DNA of 44,060 bases from Nitrosomonadales bacterium (GTDB lineage: Bacteria; Pseudomonadota; Gammaproteobacteria; Burkholderiales; Methylophilaceae). The notes under the pieces are model-generated. The model saw nothing but the letters and a program-made list of their open reading frames with translations. It did no database searches and had not been told where the DNA came from. Each line of letters starts with the position of its first letter. Position 1 is the first letter of the stretch. A program made the translations under genes and the position numbers. Location: NCBI GenBank assembly GCA_028344855.1, contig JAOMCC010000006.1:1-44060 (forward strand). The letters are read 5' to 3'. Of the stretch, positions 17,122-26,792 are shown piece after piece.

Positions 17122-19170
17122 TTAGGACCTTCCTACATCTTGATAGTTTCTGTGCCATCTATTAATATGATTCGATATATCTTTAGAATTTGTTCTTAAA
17201 AGAGAATCTGCATCTTTTTTTATGGTTTCTAATAATTCAAAATCACGGTCTAAATCAGCAATCTTCAATGTAGGAAGTCCACTTTGTCTCAAACCTAAAA
17301 ATTCTCCTGGACCTCTTATTTTTAAATCTTCTTCAGCAATCTTAAAACCATCAATATTTTCATAAATTACTTTCAATCTCCTCCTAGAAAGATCAGATAA
17401 TTTTTTTTGATAGAGCATAATACAAATACTTTCTTTTTCTCCTCTACCAATTCTCCCTCTTAGTTGATGTAATTGAGAAAGCCCCATCCTTTCAGAATTT
17501 TCTATAACCATTAATGTAGCATTTGGTACATCAACACCTACTTCAATTACAGTAGTCGCGACTAAAATTTTAATTTGATTATTTTTAAATTGATTCATAA
17601 TTTCTTTTTTTTGAATAGAATCAAGTCGACCATGAATTAATCCTACTTTATGATTTATAAAATAATCTGATAAGACTTTAAATGTTTTTTCGGCTGTTTC
17701 TAATTGAAGAGTTTCACTTTCCTCAACCAAGGGACAAACCCAATAAACCTGTTCACCGTTCAAACAGTGTTGATCTATTATTTTTAAGATTTCATCTCTT
17801 TTTTTATCAGAAAAAATTTTTGTTTTGACAGGTTTTCTTCCAGGAGGTAGTTCATCAATTATGGAGACATCCATATCAGAAAAATAACTCATTGCTAACG
17901 TTCTTGGAATTGGTGTAGCACTCATCATTAATTGGTGGGGTTCAAAATTTTTATTAATTTTATTACTTTTTCTTAAAGCTAACCTTTGCTTTACTCCAAA
18001 ACGATGTTGTTCGTCAATAATATAAAAACCAAGATATTTAAACACTACTTTATCCTGAATTAATGCATGAGTTCCTATAATTAAATTAGCTTTACCATTT
18101 TTAATTCTTTCATATGCAGCGGCTTTTAGCTTTGCACTCATACTCCCTTTTAAAAGTTCAACATTAATACCTAACTTAACTAGCCAAGAGGAAAGTTTTT
18201 CGAAGTGTTGTTCTGCCAGAATTTCTGTTGGGGCCATAAATGCAACCTGATGACCATATTTAATAACTTGAATTGCAGCCATTGTGGCAACAACTGTTTT
18301 TCCACTCCCCACATCCCCTTGTAACAATCTATTCATTGGGAAATCTTGACCCAAATCATTTTTAATATCTAAAAAAACCGAATATTGTTTTTTTGTTAAT
18401 TTAAATTCTAAATTACTTAAAAAAATTTCTTGTGCAGTATTTGAATATGAAATTGGATTAGCATTATAGGACTTATTTAAATGATATTGGCCACGAAAGA
18501 AAAATTGATGTGCAAGTAATTCATCATAAATTAATCTTTGGTGGTAAATACTTGTTCTATCATCAAAGATTTTCTTTTCAAATTTATTTGATGGCTTGTG
18601 AATAGATTTTAGGGACTCTAATAATGATGGAAGTTTTCTTTTTATATATAATTTTTTAAAATAATCAGGATATTGAGTTTCAAAATTTTCTTTTTCAAAT
18701 ACTTTCTGTACTAATTTAAAAAACATTTTTTGGGATAAGCCTTCAGTTGAAGGATAAATTGGTGAATAAAAATCTTTGATTGGTGTTTTTGGTGTTACAA
18801 ATTCATATTTTGGATGAATCATTTCAAATAAAAAAGAATTTGATTTTATCTCGCCATAAATTCTTAAAATCTTTCCTTTTTCAAATTGTTTTATTTGGCT
18901 CGGATAAAAATTTAAGAATCTCAATTTTAAATCGCCAGATTCATCACTAACATGAACAATCAAATTTTTTCTTGGTCGATAAGTTAAATCTATACTGATT
19001 ATTTTTGCCTCAACTTGAAACATCAGTCCTGGAGTTATATTCTTTATTAAATCAATTTGAGTTTCGTCCTCATACCTTATAGGTAAATGAAGTAATAAAT
19101 CTAAACTATTTAAAATACCTAATTTTTTTAGTTTCTTTGATTGTAATTGTGTAAAGAGTTGTTTTGGCAA
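17122..19170 (-). CDS. recG: ATP-dependent DNA helicase RecG
   Basis: RecG reverses stalled replication forks and branch-migrates Holliday junctions. The 682-aa protein has an N-terminal wedge/OB domain (about 50-150). Superfamily 2 helicase motifs follow: QGDVGSGKTVVA (Walker A), IIDEQHRFGVKQR, MMSATPIPRTLA, and motifs V-VI in ATTVIEVGVDVPNA and QLRGRIGRG. The C-terminal GPGEFLGLRQSGLP is RecG-typical. It lies between ridA and ubiC, in line with spoT-ridA-recG-ubiCA orders. Confidence 0.97.
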   Translation of the reverse strand: MPKQLFTQLQSKKLKKLGILNSLDLLLHLPIRYEDETQIDLIKNITPGLMFQVEAKIISIDLTYRPRKNLIVHVSDESGDLKLRFLNFYPSQIKQFEKGKILRIYGEIKSNSFLFEMIHPKYEFVTPKTPIKDFYSPIYPSTEGLSQKMFFKLVQKVFEKENFETQYPDYFKKLYIKRKLPSLLESLKSIHKPSNKFEKKIFDDRTSIYHQRLIYDELLAHQFFFRGQYHLNKSYNANPISYSNTAQEIFLSNLEFKLTKKQYSVFLDIKNDLGQDFPMNRLLQGDVGSGKTVVATMAAIQVIKYGHQVAFMAPTEILAEQHFEKLSSWLVKLGINVELLKGSMSAKLKAAAYERIKNGKANLIIGTHALIQDKVVFKYLGFYIIDEQHRFGVKQRLALRKSNKINKNFEPHQLMMSATPIPRTLAMSYFSDMDVSIIDELPPGRKPVKTKIFSDKKRDEILKIIDQHCLNGEQVYWVCPLVEESETLQLETAEKTFKVLSDYFINHKVGLIHGRLDSIQKKEIMNQFKNNQIKILVATTVIEVGVDVPNATLMVIENSERMGLSQLHQLRGRIGRGEKESICIMLYQKKLSDLSRRRLKVIYENIDGFKIAEEDLKIRGPGEFLGLRQSGLPTLKIADLDRDFELLETIKKDADSLLRTNSKDISNHINRWHRNYQDVGRS

Positions 19171-19187
19171 TTTTAATAATTAATCAA

Positions 19188-19568
19188 TTACTCTAAAATT
19201 AAAAATCCATCAGCTTCAACTAGAGCTCCTTTTGGAAGTGATGCAACCCCAATAGCTGCTCTTGCAGGAAATGGCTTTGAAAAATAAGTCTTCATAATTT
19301 CATTAACTAATCCAAAATTTGATAAGTCAGTTAAATAAATATTTAGTTTAGCAACGTCATCAAAACTAGCATCAGCTTCTTTAATTACATGACTTAGATT
19401 TTCAAACACTTGCTTTATTTGTGCTTCAATACCGTCTACTATTTCCATAGTATCTGGATTTAATGGAATTTGTCCAGATAGAAATACTATGTTCCCTCCA
19501 CGAATTGCCTGACTATATGGCCCAATAGCTTCAGGTGCGTTTTTTGAGTTTATAGCAACTTTTTTCAT
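19188..19568 (-). CDS. ridA: RidA family enamine/imine deaminase
   Basis: RidA hydrolyses reactive 2-aminoacrylate-type imines made by PLP enzymes. The 126-aa protein shows [33 protein letters not shown] and [26 protein letters not shown], where the arginine in ARAAI is the substrate-binding Arg of the family. It sits between spoT and recG, 13 bases after spoT, as in many beta- and gammaproteobacteria. Confidence 0.94.
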   Translation of the reverse strand: MKKVAINSKNAPEAIGPYSQAIRGGNIVFLSGQIPLNPDTMEIVDGIEAQIKQVFENLSHVIKEADASFDDVAKLNIYLTDLSNFGLVNEIMKTYFSKPFPARAAIGVASLPKGALVEADGFLILE

Positions 19569-19581
19569 GACTTATCCTTTT

Positions 19582-21780
19582 TTAAACCAAAGATTTTATA
19601 CGATTGATTCTATTAATTTTAGAGATTTTTCTTAAATTTCTAATAAGATCTGCTAAATGTAATCGGTTTTTAACTTGAACTATGAATCTTAAATTTGCAA
19701 AAGAACTTCCATCGCCTTCATCAACAGAAATATTATCAATATTTGCTTCTGATTCAGCTATAACGGATGTTACTTTTGCAAGCGTACCTCTTTCATTTAT
19801 AACAAGTATATTTAAATTAACATTGAAAAAAGTATTTGGATTTGGTTCCCACTCAACATCTACCCATTTGTCATGATCTAATTTGACTTTTCTTATCCCA
19901 GGACAATCATGGGTATGAATAATTAAGCCTCTGTCTTTATTTATAAATCCTAAAATTGGGTCTCCAGGAATTGGGTGGCAACATGTTGCCAATTGTATTG
20001 CCATTCCCTCAGAACCTTTAATAGTTATAACATCTAAAAATTTAGTTTGTTTTTTTGTTTTTTTTGTTCCATCAATAATAGCTGTTAATTGATGTGCAAC
20101 CATTATGTTCATTCTTTTACCTAAGGCAATATCAATAAGAATATTGTCCTTAGAGTCTAAATGATAATCTAATATTAATTTGTCCCAATGTCTCTTTTTT
20201 ATTGCCGCTGGTCCAACATGGAAAGCTTTCAGTGCATTATTAAGCATATTGCTGCCTAAAGTAATTAAATCCTTATTTTCAGCAGATCTTAAATATAATC
20301 TTATTTGTGAGCGTGCTTTAGCTGTAATTACAAAATTAAGCCAAGCTGGGTTAGGTTTTGCAACTGAAGCGGTGATAATTTCAATATGATCACCAGTTGA
20401 AATCTCTGACCTTAGAGGAACTAATTCTTGGTTTATTTTTGAAGCCATTGCACTATTTCCAACATCGGTATGAACAGCATATGCATAATCAATTGTTGTA
20501 GAACCTTTAGGTAAAGCAAAAATTTTCCCTTTAGGGGAAAAAACATAAACCTCATCAGGAAATAAATCAATTTTAAGATGCTCAAGAAACTCAAATGAAT
20601 CACTACTTTCAGTTTGAATTTCTAATAATCTTTTTAACCATTGATTTGTTTGTTGCTGTAATTCAGTTACATGATAGTCTTTATTTTTATATAACCAATG
20701 AGCAGCAACCCCGGCCTCAGCCAATTTATGCATATTCTTAGAGCGAATTTGAATTTCAAAAGGCATTCCAAATGGACCAAATAACGTCGTATGAAGAGAC
20801 TGGTATCCATTAGCTTTTGGAATAGCAATATAATCTTTAAATTTACCTGGTATAGGTTTATAAAGGGCATGTAGGGCGCCTAATGTTAAATAACACTCAT
20901 TTAAATTATCTACAATAATTCTAAATCCATAGATATCATTTATTTGAGAAAAATTAGTGTGTTTTTTAAGCATTTTTCTATGAATACTTGCAGGATTTTT
21001 TTCACGTCCAGTAATTTCTGCTTTTAGGCCTGCCTCTTTTAATTTGCCTTCAATTGCAAAGAGCGTTTTCTCTATAATTTCTTTTCTATTCCCTCTACTA
21101 GCAACAATTGCTTTATTAATAGTTTTATATCTCATAGGATGAATGTATTGAAAACTTAAATCTTCTAGTTCTTGATAAACACTATTTAAACCCAACCTAT
21201 TTGCAATTGGTGCATATATGTCTGAAGTTTCCTGAGAAATCTCTCTTCTTTTAATTGGCTTCAAAGGTTCGAGAGTTTGCATATTATGTAATCTATCTGC
21301 TAATTTTATTAAAATAACCCTAACATCTTGTGACATAGCTAAAAGCATTCTTCTAAAATTCTCAGCCTGGGCTTCAGTATCATTTGCAAATTGAACTTTA
21401 TCTAGCTTTGACAGCCCGTCAACTAATTTGGCAACTTGAGAACCAAATTTTTTCTTGATATCACTTGCTGTTGAAGGTGTATCTTCAACCACATCATGAA
21501 GTAATGCTGCTTGAATTGATGCTGCGTCCAAATGAAATTGTGATGCTATACAAGCTACTGATACTGGATGTGAAATATAATCTTCACCACCTATTCTTTT
21601 TTGACCAGTATGAGCCTTATCACTGTAGCGGTAAGCTTCCCAAATTTGTTCTATTTCTTTCTGAGGAAGATAAGCTTTTAATAATTTTGTAAGCTTTGAA
21701 TTTTTTTTATCTGCGGGTAAAACTGGAGGAGTAACTTTTGATAGTTTTTCCGCCTTATTTTTTTGAGCGGTTTTTGCCAT
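19582..21780 (-). CDS. spoT: bifunctional (p)ppGpp synthetase/hydrolase (SpoT type)
   Basis: This RelA/SpoT homologue makes and degrades the alarmone (p)ppGpp. The 732-aa protein has an intact HD hydrolase domain (HPVSVACIAS, LLHDVVEDT), so hydrolysis should be active. The synthetase domain shows NDIYGFRIIV, KFKDYIAIPKANGYQSLHT with a SpoT-like basic KxKD motif. TGS (DLFPDEVYVFSPKGKIFALPKGSTTIDYAYAVH), helical, zinc-finger-like CCHP and C-terminal ACT domains follow. No second relA is in the window. It is next to rpoZ and gmk, whose products also concern ppGpp and guanine nucleotides; dksA, a ppGpp partner, is also in this window. Confidence 0.95.
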   Translation of the reverse strand: MAKTAQKNKAEKLSKVTPPVLPADKKNSKLTKLLKAYLPQKEIEQIWEAYRYSDKAHTGQKRIGGEDYISHPVSVACIASQFHLDAASIQAALLHDVVEDTPSTASDIKKKFGSQVAKLVDGLSKLDKVQFANDTEAQAENFRRMLLAMSQDVRVILIKLADRLHNMQTLEPLKPIKRREISQETSDIYAPIANRLGLNSVYQELEDLSFQYIHPMRYKTINKAIVASRGNRKEIIEKTLFAIEGKLKEAGLKAEITGREKNPASIHRKMLKKHTNFSQINDIYGFRIIVDNLNECYLTLGALHALYKPIPGKFKDYIAIPKANGYQSLHTTLFGPFGMPFEIQIRSKNMHKLAEAGVAAHWLYKNKDYHVTELQQQTNQWLKRLLEIQTESSDSFEFLEHLKIDLFPDEVYVFSPKGKIFALPKGSTTIDYAYAVHTDVGNSAMASKINQELVPLRSEISTGDHIEIITASVAKPNPAWLNFVITAKARSQIRLYLRSAENKDLITLGSNMLNNALKAFHVGPAAIKKRHWDKLILDYHLDSKDNILIDIALGKRMNIMVAHQLTAIIDGTKKTKKQTKFLDVITIKGSEGMAIQLATCCHPIPGDPILGFINKDRGLIIHTHDCPGIRKVKLDHDKWVDVEWEPNPNTFFNVNLNILVINERGTLAKVTSVIAESEANIDNISVDEGDGSSFANLRFIVQVKNRLHLADLIRNLRKISKINRINRIKSLV

Positions 21781-21813
21781 TTATTTAAAGTAATATCTAA
21801 TAAAATTACCTAT

Positions 21814-22023
21814 TTAAGAAGTACTCTTTTTAAGAATATCTGCACCAACTTTACCAGCTGCTATTTCTCTTAAAGCTAAAACAGAAGGTTTATCATTTCC
21901 TGTTGTTTCAATTAAAGGCTCAGCTCCATTTGCAAGCTGCCTAGATCTAAATGCAGCTACTAATGTTAACTGAAATCTATTAGGTATTTGTTCTAAACAA
22001 TCATTAACGGTAATTCTTGCCAT
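21814..22023 (-). CDS. rpoZ: DNA-directed RNA polymerase omega subunit
   Basis: Omega helps assemble RNA polymerase by holding beta-prime and forms part of a ppGpp site in E. coli. The 69-aa protein has [30 protein letters not shown] and [15 protein letters not shown], which are diagnostic. It is slightly shorter than E. coli omega, which is common in betaproteobacteria. It lies between gmk and spoT, the usual order. Confidence 0.96.
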   Translation of the reverse strand: MARITVNDCLEQIPNRFQLTLVAAFRSRQLANGAEPLIETTGNDKPSVLALREIAAGKVGADILKKSTS

Positions 22024-22039
22024 TTTTATTCCTCTTAAT

Positions 22040-22672
22040 TTATTTTTTTAATTTATCGATCAAATTTTTATGATTTAGAATTTGATTCTTTGTTTTCAAT
22101 TCTCTAGATTCTGATTTTTTGTTAACAATTTTATTAAGTTCTATTAAAGATTTTTCAAAATCGTCATTAATTGTAACATAATCAAATTTCTCTAAATGAC
22201 TCATTTCATTTTTCGCAGCAGCAATTCTTAATTTTATATCCTCCTTACTATCCAACCCACGACTATTCAATCTTTCTTCCAAAGCATTAATTGAAGGGGG
22301 GATTACAAAAATACTTATAGCCTCTGGAAATATTTTTTTTATATTAAATGCTCCTTGGTAATCTATTTCCAAGATAATATCGTTACCTTTATTAAGTATC
22401 TCTAAAACAGTTAGTTTAGATGTTCCATAAAAAGATCCATGACATTTAGCTGTCTCTAAAAATTCGTCGTTCTTGGACATTTTTTTAAATTTATTTTCAT
22501 CTACAAAAAAATAATCCTCACCTTCTATTTCACCATCTCTTGGCTTTCTAGTTGTAAAAGAAACAGAAACGTTTATTTTTGGATTATCAGCTATTAAAGC
22601 CTTAACTAATGAGGTTTTCCCTGCCCCAGATGCAGCAGTTATTATAAATAAATTTCCCTTTGATAATTTCAT
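22040..22672 (-). CDS. gmk: guanylate kinase
   Basis: Gmk phosphorylates GMP to GDP. The 210-aa protein has the P-loop [12 protein letters not shown] near the N-terminus, the GMP-binding [22 protein letters not shown] segment, and [16 protein letters not shown]. It follows yicC by 4 bases and precedes rpoZ by 16. Full length. Confidence 0.97.
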   Translation of the reverse strand: MKLSKGNLFIITAASGAGKTSLVKALIADNPKINVSVSFTTRKPRDGEIEGEDYFFVDENKFKKMSKNDEFLETAKCHGSFYGTSKLTVLEILNKGNDIILEIDYQGAFNIKKIFPEAISIFVIPPSINALEERLNSRGLDSKEDIKLRIAAAKNEMSHLEKFDYVTINDDFEKSLIELNKIVNKKSESRELKTKNQILNHKNLIDKLKK

Positions 22673-22676
22673 ATAT

Positions 22677-23540
22677 TTATTCTATATTTTGTATTTGTTC
22701 TCTTATTTGATCAATCAATACCTTTAAATCAATTGATATTTGAGAAATATCCTTTGATATTGATTTTGATCCCAAAGTATTTGCCTCTCTATTAAATTCC
22801 TGCATCAAAAAATCTATCTTCTTACCAACTGGCTCTGAATTATTTAATAACCTTTTTAATTCAGAAATATGAGCACCTAATCTATCTAATTCTTCTTGAA
22901 CGTCGCCTTTTTGAATAAAGAATAAAAATTCTTGCTTTAAACGATCTTCATCAATATTTATTAATGCTGCCTTAAATTTATCATTAATTTTATTCTGATG
23001 TGACTTTATTGCTTTTGGTAAAATTTTATTCACTTTTAAAACTAATTTTTCAATTTGATTTAATTTATCTATTATAGTTTTTCTTATTTTTGAGCCTTCC
23101 CTTTTTCTATCTACTATCAATTCATTAAGAGCATTTTTGGTATGTTCTAGAATAATTTTTTCTAATTTCTTTATTTCATATTTATTTTTTTTACTGCCAC
23201 TAAGTCTCATTAATTCAAGGGGATCAATTGGTTGCGGATGCTTAATTAGTGAAGATACTTTTTCAGAAGTTCTTATTAAACTTTTTATGTGTGTAAAATC
23301 TATCTTTTTAATATCAAAATCGCTCTCAATTGGCTTTAGAAACAATTTAAAATCAGTTTTTCCTCGACTTATATTTGTTAATATCTGGTTTCTTATTTTT
23401 GGCTCGATAATTTTTAAATCCTCACTCAACTTTAATTGAAGCTCAAAATAACGGCTATTTAAAGTTTTTATTTCAACTATTAAATTACCAAAATCAGTTT
23501 CATACTCTTTAAAAAAGAAACTTGTCATGCTTGAAATCAT
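22677..23540 (-). CDS. yicC: YicC family endoribonuclease
   Basis: YicC-family proteins are endoribonucleases linked to RNA decay (established for E. coli YicC). The 287-aa protein starts with ISSMTSFFFKEYETDFG, matching the family's IRSMTAYAR-type beginning. It has LNSRYFELQLKL early and the C-terminal signature KKIDFLMQEFNREANTLGSKS. It is the first gene of yicC-gmk-rpoZ-spoT and is divergent from rph, a second RNA-processing gene. Confidence 0.93.
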   Translation of the reverse strand: MISSMTSFFFKEYETDFGNLIVEIKTLNSRYFELQLKLSEDLKIIEPKIRNQILTNISRGKTDFKLFLKPIESDFDIKKIDFTHIKSLIRTSEKVSSLIKHPQPIDPLELMRLSGSKKNKYEIKKLEKIILEHTKNALNELIVDRKREGSKIRKTIIDKLNQIEKLVLKVNKILPKAIKSHQNKINDKFKAALINIDEDRLKQEFLFFIQKGDVQEELDRLGAHISELKRLLNNSEPVGKKIDFLMQEFNREANTLGSKSISKDISQISIDLKVLIDQIREQIQNIE

Positions 23541-23638
23541 ATTTACCTTTTAATTAAGTTTTAATCATTTTAACAATCTAATTTCAAATATGGTTATAAA
23601 CATATGAAAACAACTTATATTTAAAGATACCAATAGAT

Positions 23639-23644
23639 TATAAT
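23639..23644 (+). promoter_or_regulatory. -10 box of rph
   Basis: A perfect TATAAT lies 31 bases before the rph ATG in the 135-base divergent gap with yicC. The -35 region is AT-rich and not clear. Confidence 0.45.
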
Positions 23645-23675
23645 TAACTTTTAAGAACCAAATTTAGGAAAATAC

Positions 23676-24389
23676 ATGAGGTTATCACAAAGAGCTAATA
23701 ACGAATTAAGACCAATTAAAATTATACAAAATTATACAAAACATGCTGAAGGTTCTGTTCTAATTAAATATGGTGATACTCACGTTTTGTGTACAGCGAG
23801 TGTTGAAGAAAATGTTCCCTCTTTTTTGAAAGGTAAAAATCAAGGATGGGTTACTGCAGAATATGGAATGTTGCCAAGATCAACATTAACAAGAATGTTA
23901 CGAGAAGCTGCAAAAGGAAAACAATCTGGAAGAACACAAGAGATACAAAGATTAATTGGAAGAAGTTTAAGGTCAATTATTGATTTAAAAAAACTAGGGG
24001 AAATAACAATTCAAATTGATTGTGATGTTATACAAGCAGACGGCGGTACTCGAACTGCAAGCATTACAGGTGCATATGTAGCATTAAATGATGCTATTCA
24101 AAATATGATTAAAAAAGGAATTATAAAAGATTCACCAATTACTGACTCTGTAGCAGCAATTTCAATTGGAATAAAAGATTCAGAAATTCTCCTTGATTTA
24201 GATTATTTGGAAGATTCAACTTGTGACACTGATATGAATATAGTAATGACAGGCTCTAGTAAATTTATTGAAATCCAAGGAACAGCAGAAGGCGAAGCAT
24301 TTACGAGAGAAGAAATGGATAATTTGATTGATATAGCAGAATCAGGAATTAAACAATTAACAAAAATACAAAATTCACTAATTTCTTAA
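23676..24389 (+). CDS. rph: ribonuclease PH
   Basis: RNase PH trims the 3' ends of tRNA precursors by phosphorolysis. The 237-aa protein has [77 protein letters not shown] and [16 protein letters not shown]. These cover the phosphate- and RNA-binding sites of the active family. It is followed 7 bases later by rdgB, a frequent pairing. Confidence 0.97.
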   Translation: MRLSQRANNELRPIKIIQNYTKHAEGSVLIKYGDTHVLCTASVEENVPSFLKGKNQGWVTAEYGMLPRSTLTRMLREAAKGKQSGRTQEIQRLIGRSLRSIIDLKKLGEITIQIDCDVIQADGGTRTASITGAYVALNDAIQNMIKKGIIKDSPITDSVAAISIGIKDSEILLDLDYLEDSTCDTDMNIVMTGSSKFIEIQGTAEGEAFTREEMDNLIDIAESGIKQLTKIQNSLIS

Positions 24390-24396
24390 TTAAAAA

Positions 24397-24987
24397 ATGA
24401 AAAAAATTGTCATAGCTACATCTAATAATAAAAAATTAAAAGAAATTGAATTTTTACTGTCTGATATTGAAATTGAAATAATTCCTCAATCTGATCTAGG
24501 TGTTGAATCTTGCGAAGAACCGTTTAACACATTTATTGAAAATGCTTTAGTAAAGGCAAGATTTGCATCAAAGAAAACTAACTTACCAGCAATAGCTGAC
24601 GACTCAGGTCTTTGTGTTGAATCTCTAAATGGTCAGCCAGGTGTTTTATCAGCACGATTTGCAGGCGAGAAGAGAAGTGATGAAGATAATAATGATAAAT
24701 TACTTAACAATTTAAAAGAAAAAAAGAATCGTCGGGCGCATTATTATTGCGCTATTGTTTTTTTAAGAAACTTTGAGGATCCTCAACCTATTATTACAGA
24801 AGGGATATGGCAAGGGGAAATTTTAAAAACAAGAAAAGGGAATAATGGTTTTGGTTATGACCCTATCTTTATGGATTACAAAACGGATTTATCAGCCGCA
24901 GAATTACCTACAAAATTAAAAAATAGAATCAGTCATCGTGCACAAGCTTTGCAAAAATTAAAACAAAAACTTAAAATACTTTTATGA
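24397..24987 (+). CDS. rdgB: dITP/XTP pyrophosphatase (RdgB/HAM1)
   Basis: This house-cleaning enzyme hydrolyses dITP, ITP and XTP to keep deaminated purines out of nucleic acids. The 196-aa protein has ATSNNKKLKEIEFLL, FIENALVKARFASKKT, AIADDSGLCVESLNGQPGV and NGFGYDPIFM, all family motifs, and ends in SHRAQALQKL. It overlaps the next gene by four bases (ATGA). Confidence 0.97.
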   Translation: MKKIVIATSNNKKLKEIEFLLSDIEIEIIPQSDLGVESCEEPFNTFIENALVKARFASKKTNLPAIADDSGLCVESLNGQPGVLSARFAGEKRSDEDNNDKLLNNLKEKKNRRAHYYCAIVFLRNFEDPQPIITEGIWQGEILKTRKGNNGFGYDPIFMDYKTDLSAAELPTKLKNRISHRAQALQKLKQKLKILL

Positions 24988-25208
24988 AAAAAAAGAATAA
25001 TGAATGGCCTATTTGGATTAGAGATGATAAGTCAATTGTCTCTTGTACTGAAAAAATTAAAGTTATGAAAGAAAACTTCGACGAACTAAAAATCATTGCT
25101 CAAGACGCTTTTGAAGATGGTTTATTAATGGAGGTTTCTGACGAACAATTAAAAAAAACACTTCATAAATTAATAGATGAGCTTCAAAATACAATCAAAA
25201 AAAATTAA
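24984..25208 (+). CDS. small conserved protein between rdgB and hemW
   Basis: The 74-aa soluble protein contains NEWPIWIRDDKSIVSCTEKIKVMKENFDELKIIAQDAF, then EQLKKTLHKLIDEL. I recall short proteins of this pattern (SCTEKxxVLxENLxEL...AQDAxxDAxLM) in betaproteobacteria and relatives, without assigned function. It is translationally coupled to rdgB by an ATGA overlap. No transmembrane or metal-binding signature apart from one cysteine. Probably helical. Confidence 0.75.
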   Translation: MKKKNNEWPIWIRDDKSIVSCTEKIKVMKENFDELKIIAQDAFEDGLLMEVSDEQLKKTLHKLIDELQNTIKKN

Positions 25209-25228
25209 ATTAATCCTGGCTTGCCGCT

Positions 25229-26386
25229 GTGTTTAAAGAAAAAAATATTCCTCTTTCAATTTATGTTCATATCCCATGGTGCATTCATAAATGCCCATAC
25301 TGTGATTTTAATTCCCATGAATTTAAAAAACAGGATATCAAGAATGATGAATCAATATATACCGAAGCTCTAGTTAAGCAATTAGAAAATACTAATATTA
25401 ATAATTATAGAAAACCAATCAGCTCAATTTTTTTTGGGGGTGGGACTCCGAGTTTATTTAATCCTGAAACATTTAAGAAAATAATTACTAAAATTAAAGA
25501 TAAATTTGAACTTAACAAAAATTGTGAAATTACAATAGAAGCAAATCCAGGGACACTTGATAAGGAATTTTTTTATGGCTACAAGGATGTTGGCATTAAT
25601 AGAATGTCTTTAGGTATTCAAAGCTTTAATCAAAAACATTTAACAAAATTAGAAAGAATTCATGACCAACAAGAAGCAATTGAATCAGCTTCTCTTGCTT
25701 TGAAATTATTTGATAAAGTAAACATAGATCTTATGTTTGCATTGCCGCAACAAACAAAATTAGAACTAAGTGATGATATTAAAATGGCTATAGATCTTAA
25801 TTCTTCACACATATCTTATTATCACCTTACAATTGAACCAAACACTACTTTTTATAAACATCCTCCTAAATTACCAACACATGATGAAAGTGCAGAATTA
25901 TTTGATCTAGTTAACAAAAAATTAGTAAATAATGGCTTTTTACACTATGAAACTTCAGCCTATGCCAAAAAAAATAGCGAATGCAAACATAATTTAAATT
26001 ATTGGAACTTTGGTGATTATATAGGCATTGGAGCTGGGGCCCACAGTAAAATTACAACTAATGATTCAATACGAAGATATGTTTGCCATAAAAATCCAAA
26101 GTATTATGTTTCTGAAGCTAGTAAAAATAATTATATTAATGACGAACAACTTCTTTCAACTAATGACCGTATATTTGAATTTATGATGAATGCGTTAAGA
26201 ATTAACAATGGTTTCAAAACAAATATTTTTGAAGAGAGGACTAATTTACCTATTAAAAAAATTGAAAAAGAACTATCAATTGCAAAGGACAAAGAGCTTA
26301 TAGAAGAAATTAATGGTAGGATTAAACCAACATTATTAGGACAACAATTTCTAAATGAACTTTTACAAATTTTTTTAAAGGACTAA
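25229..26386 (+). CDS. hemW: HemW-family radical SAM protein
   Basis: HemW is a haem-binding radical SAM protein thought to act as a haem chaperone; it was once annotated as a coproporphyrinogen oxidase. The 385-aa protein has YVHIPWCIHKCPYCDFNSH with the CX3CX2C cluster motif, FFGGGTPSLF, EANPGTLD and GINRMSLGIQSF. It lacks the longer N-terminus of HemN, which supports HemW. The start is GTG at 25229; an in-frame stop at 25211 rules out a longer N-terminus. The ribosome site is weak. Follows the rdgB cluster. Confidence 0.9.
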   Translation: MFKEKNIPLSIYVHIPWCIHKCPYCDFNSHEFKKQDIKNDESIYTEALVKQLENTNINNYRKPISSIFFGGGTPSLFNPETFKKIITKIKDKFELNKNCEITIEANPGTLDKEFFYGYKDVGINRMSLGIQSFNQKHLTKLERIHDQQEAIESASLALKLFDKVNIDLMFALPQQTKLELSDDIKMAIDLNSSHISYYHLTIEPNTTFYKHPPKLPTHDESAELFDLVNKKLVNNGFLHYETSAYAKKNSECKHNLNYWNFGDYIGIGAGAHSKITTNDSIRRYVCHKNPKYYVSEASKNNYINDEQLLSTNDRIFEFMMNALRINNGFKTNIFEERTNLPIKKIEKELSIAKDKELIEEINGRIKPTLLGQQFLNELLQIFLKD

Positions 26387-26390
26387 AATC

Positions 26391-26792
26391 ATGATGTTAA
26401 ATAAAATTATTGATGACTACGTCGTTTCTGATCAAATTTCAGAAGAAGATGTCGAAAAATTAAAAAATGCAGGTTTTAAAACGATTTTTTGTAATCGTCC
26501 TGACAACGAAGAACAAAATCAAATAACAGTCAAAAGTATTCAAGATAAAGTCATAGAAAGTGGGCTTAATTTTGTTCACCAACCTGTAATCGGGGGTCAA
26601 ATTTCGCAAGATGATATTGATCAATTTAGTGATTACTATGATGAGGCTGAAAAACCAATTTTTGCTTATTGTAGAACAGGCACAAGATCAAGTATGCTTT
26701 GGGCTTTGTCAGAATCTGGTAAAAGACCAATTGATGAAATATTACAATTAACTTCTGCAGCTGGATATAATCTAAATAATTTATTTAGATAA
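26391..26792 (+). CDS. DUF442/TIGR01244 family protein (phosphatase-like or sulfurtransferase-like)
   Basis: The 133-aa single-domain protein carries the active-site loop [15 protein letters not shown], typical of the family named TIGR01244 or beta-lactamase hydrolase-like phosphatase. Other family parts are [32 protein letters not shown] near the N-terminus and [12 protein letters not shown]. In other bacteria it can be fused to a persulfide dioxygenase-like domain; here it stands alone. The loop has Cys with Arg five positions later, rather than the classical CX5R, so the chemistry is uncertain. It follows hemW by 4 bases and overlaps the argH end by 12. Confidence 0.85.
   Translation: MMLNKIIDDYVVSDQISEEDVEKLKNAGFKTIFCNRPDNEEQNQITVKSIQDKVIESGLNFVHQPVIGGQISQDDIDQFSDYYDEAEKPIFAYCRTGTRSSMLWALSESGKRPIDEILQLTSAAGYNLNNLFR

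Noticed and set aside
23137-23439. 100-aa hydrophobic plus-strand ORF
   Set aside because: Antisense to yicC; apparent membrane character comes from reading Lys/Asn-rich codons backwards (TTT/ATT).
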